Source: Calditrichia bacterium
GTDB taxonomy: Bacteria > Calditrichota > Calditrichia > RBG-13-44-9 > J042
Direction of reading: 5' to 3'
Assembly: GCA_030430345.1 (NCBI GenBank)
Contig: JAUIFT010000253.1
Coordinates: 1-5,339, forward strand
Length of the DNA stretch: 5,339 bases
Each line of letters begins with the position of its first letter. Within the stretch, counting starts at the first letter, position 1. The position numbers and the translations under genes are program-made. This document shows positions 3,775 to 5,339 of this stretch, piece by piece. The notes under the pieces were generated by a model. The model saw only the letters and a list, made by a program, of their open reading frames with translations. It was not told where the DNA came from and did no database searches.

Positions 3775-5339
3775 CTACAGTGTATTTTCCAATCGCTGCA
3801 AACGGGCAGTTGCTTCGATCACTTCAGGAATCCCCGCATCCCCATCTCCCCACAGCCGGAGAAAGTGGCGGTAATGACGGATCGCCTCCTGCGGCCGTCC
3901 GGTGTTCTCATAAATATCGCCCAGCCACCAGTAGCTTTTCGACTGCAGATAGGGCGTTTGATGAAGTGGATCGATTGGCAGCAGGTGCCACTCACCGCTT
4001 TTGATAATCGCCTCCTCTGCCAGTTGATATGCGCCGTTTTTCCAATAGCATTCCGCCAGCATCAGAATGAATGAACCTTTGACATAATCAGGCGAGCGCT
4101 CATCTTTAAGTAATATGTTTTCAATAAGCGTATTCAAATTTTTACAATTCCCTTTGAGCGCACCAAGAACCACCGGGAGAATATGCTTGCTACGGGCATG
4201 AAATTTATCATTTATGGCTGTGATCATTTTTTCTTCGCCAACTCTTGTCAGGTTCATAGCAACCACCTCCCAGAAGAAAGGGACTGTGGTAATTTGACCC
4301 GGTGTTGTGTTGCGATTTAAATCATCAACTGTTTCGACCAACCGCTCACGATCATTCAGCACCGTCCCCAGCAAAGTGCATTTATCCAGATACATTTCAT
4401 AAAGTGCGGTATTCATTCCTTTTTCAGCGGCCAGGGCAATCCCTTTATCGAGTGTATCTATTGCAGCCTGAAATTTTCCCCTGGCGGTCAGTAAACTGGC
4501 AATAGCCTTCCAGACATAAGTTGTATCATGGGAAGTGCGGGCGATTGTAAGTGTTCCTGACAATTCATTCTCAGCTTGCTGATAATCTTTCTGCATAAAT
4601 TTCGCCGTGACCCGGGCTGTATTTAGCAGTATGTCATTCGGCGCTGCTTTAAGCGCATCCTCAATAGCCAGAACCATTTGGCTTGTGTCATTCACAAAAT
4701 ATTGGGGTCGGGTATAATAGCCAAGAACAACCTCGCTATAATGAAAACGGGCACGCTGATTATCCGGATCGAGCGCGAGGATTTTTTTCAAATACTGAAA
4801 GGCGATATCAAGCTGCCGGTTATGAAAAGCGAGGTCACCAATACTAAGAAGCATTTCTTTATCATCGGAATAAATTTTTTCCATTTCCCGTAATGCCTGC
4901 ATTGCTGCGCCCATTCCTTGTTTCAGACGAATCTCTTCTGCACGCAAACGCAGGCGTTCTTTTTCCGGCATCTGTTCGATGTATTTTAAGGCCTTCTTTA
5001 AAGGCGCCTCCCAAAGCGTTTCCTGGGACCATCCCATCGCATAAGCCTTGCGGTAATAAGCCAGGCCAAAGGTGGTATCCAGCGCAATTGCCTTATCGAA
5101 GGCAGCGATCGCTTCGGGAAGTTTCAGTTTATCCAGCAATGCTTCACCCTGGAAGTAATATTGATAAGCTTCCAGATTGGGCGTGGTCACTTCCGCAACC
5201 TGTTGAGTGGATGTAAGAATTTCAGCTTCATTTTCCCGCAATTGTTGACGGGCTTCCACGGAGAGGCGGTCGATGATAGCAGGAATTGCTTCCTGCCCTT
5301 CATCCCGCGCGCTGAGGGTAAAACGATAATCTCCGCTCT
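3775..5339 (-). CDS. TPR-repeat protein, C-terminal 520 residues (5' end outside window)
   Basis: The frame is open from the right edge to TAG at 3775-3777. The GTG at 5257-5259 is an internal Val: 26 more codons upstream are open and read SGDYRFTLSARDEGQEAIPAIIDRLS up to the edge, without a start. That stretch plus VEARQQLRENEAEIL looks like the end of an N-terminal domain. Helical tetratricopeptide-like repeats follow; the clearest is residues 55-91 (NLEAYQYYFQGEALLDKL...AIALDTTFGLAYYRKAYA), then GDLAFHNRQLDIAFQYLKKILALDPDN (167-193) and WWLGDIYENTGRPQEAIRHYRHFLRLW (470-496). The tail PEVIEATARLQRLENTL is a frequent ending in this family. TPRs are protein-binding superhelices. In related long proteins of Bacteroidota-like lineages such a half follows a Ser/Thr kinase, winged-helix or TolB-like N-terminal half; which applies here cannot be seen. 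No membrane span lies in the visible part. Confidence 0.85.
   Translation of the reverse strand, partial: SGDYRFTLSARDEGQEAIPAIIDRLSVEARQQLRENEAEILTSTQQVAEVTTPNLEAYQYYFQGEALLDKLKLPEAIAAFDKAIALDTTFGLAYYRKAYAMGWSQETLWEAPLKKALKYIEQMPEKERLRLRAEEIRLKQGMGAAMQALREMEKIYSDDKEMLLSIGDLAFHNRQLDIAFQYLKKILALDPDNQRARFHYSEVVLGYYTRPQYFVNDTSQMVLAIEDALKAAPNDILLNTARVTAKFMQKDYQQAENELSGTLTIARTSHDTTYVWKAIASLLTARGKFQAAIDTLDKGIALAAEKGMNTALYEMYLDKCTLLGTVLNDRERLVETVDDLNRNTTPGQITTVPFFWEVVAMNLTRVGEEKMITAINDKFHARSKHILPVVLGALKGNCKNLNTLIENILLKDERSPDYVKGSFILMLAECYWKNGAYQLAEEAIIKSGEWHLLPIDPLHQTPYLQSKSYWWLGDIYENTGRPQEAIRHYRHFLRLWGDGDAGIPEVIEATARLQRLENTL

Noticed and set aside
3705..5216. Several plus-strand open frames opposite the TPR gene (for example 3705-4004 and 4893-5216).
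   Set aside because: The minus-strand TPR frame is continuous and family-like; the opposite frames have low-complexity, Pro/Arg-rich translations typical of antisense shadows.

Overview
The window is ordinary chromosomal DNA of moderate GC. The style of its proteins suggests a member of the Bacteroidota/FCB-like bacteria (Bacteroidota, Ignavibacteria, Calditrichota or KSB1-type lineages). The grounds are a secreted PD40 beta-propeller protein, a soluble histidine kinase with the 'ALEQVRARAMAMH' N-terminal block and the 'SMMQHA' region, and a long TPR protein of the kind often fused to sensor or kinase domains. This placement rests on remembered family style, not on a search.

Layout: (1) 1-217, + strand, the 3' end of an aldo/keto reductase. 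(2) 218-369, a leader region holding a clear ribosome binding site (355-361). (3) 370-1245, + strand, an exported PD40/TolB-like beta-propeller protein of 291 aa. (4) 1246-1279, a short convergent gap with a possible weak hairpin terminator. (5) 1280-1882, - strand, an unrecognised 200-aa protein starting at GTG. (6) 1956-3398, - strand, a 480-aa soluble sensor histidine kinase that probably starts at TTG. (7) 3399-3774, a 376-bp gap dominated by a 181-bp palindromic element (3517-3697). (8) 3775-5339, - strand, the C-terminal 520 residues of a TPR protein whose 5' end lies beyond the right edge.

The minus-strand genes read TPR protein, hairpin element, histidine kinase, unknown protein. The kinase and the unknown protein are 73 bp apart and could be co-transcribed, although a weak promoter-like pair lies between them. 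No response regulator is visible, so the kinase's partner must be encoded elsewhere. The plus-strand propeller gene converges on the unknown protein.

The most unusual item is the element at 3517-3697. It has six hairpins in the mirror-symmetric order small-large-small-small-large-small. They are arranged about a 10-bp perfect palindrome, with imperfect 18-bp terminal inverted repeats and conserved inverted linkers. It looks like two roughly 90-bp units joined tail to tail, comparable in architecture to REP/BIME or MITE-type elements. No known family could be assigned from sequence alone.
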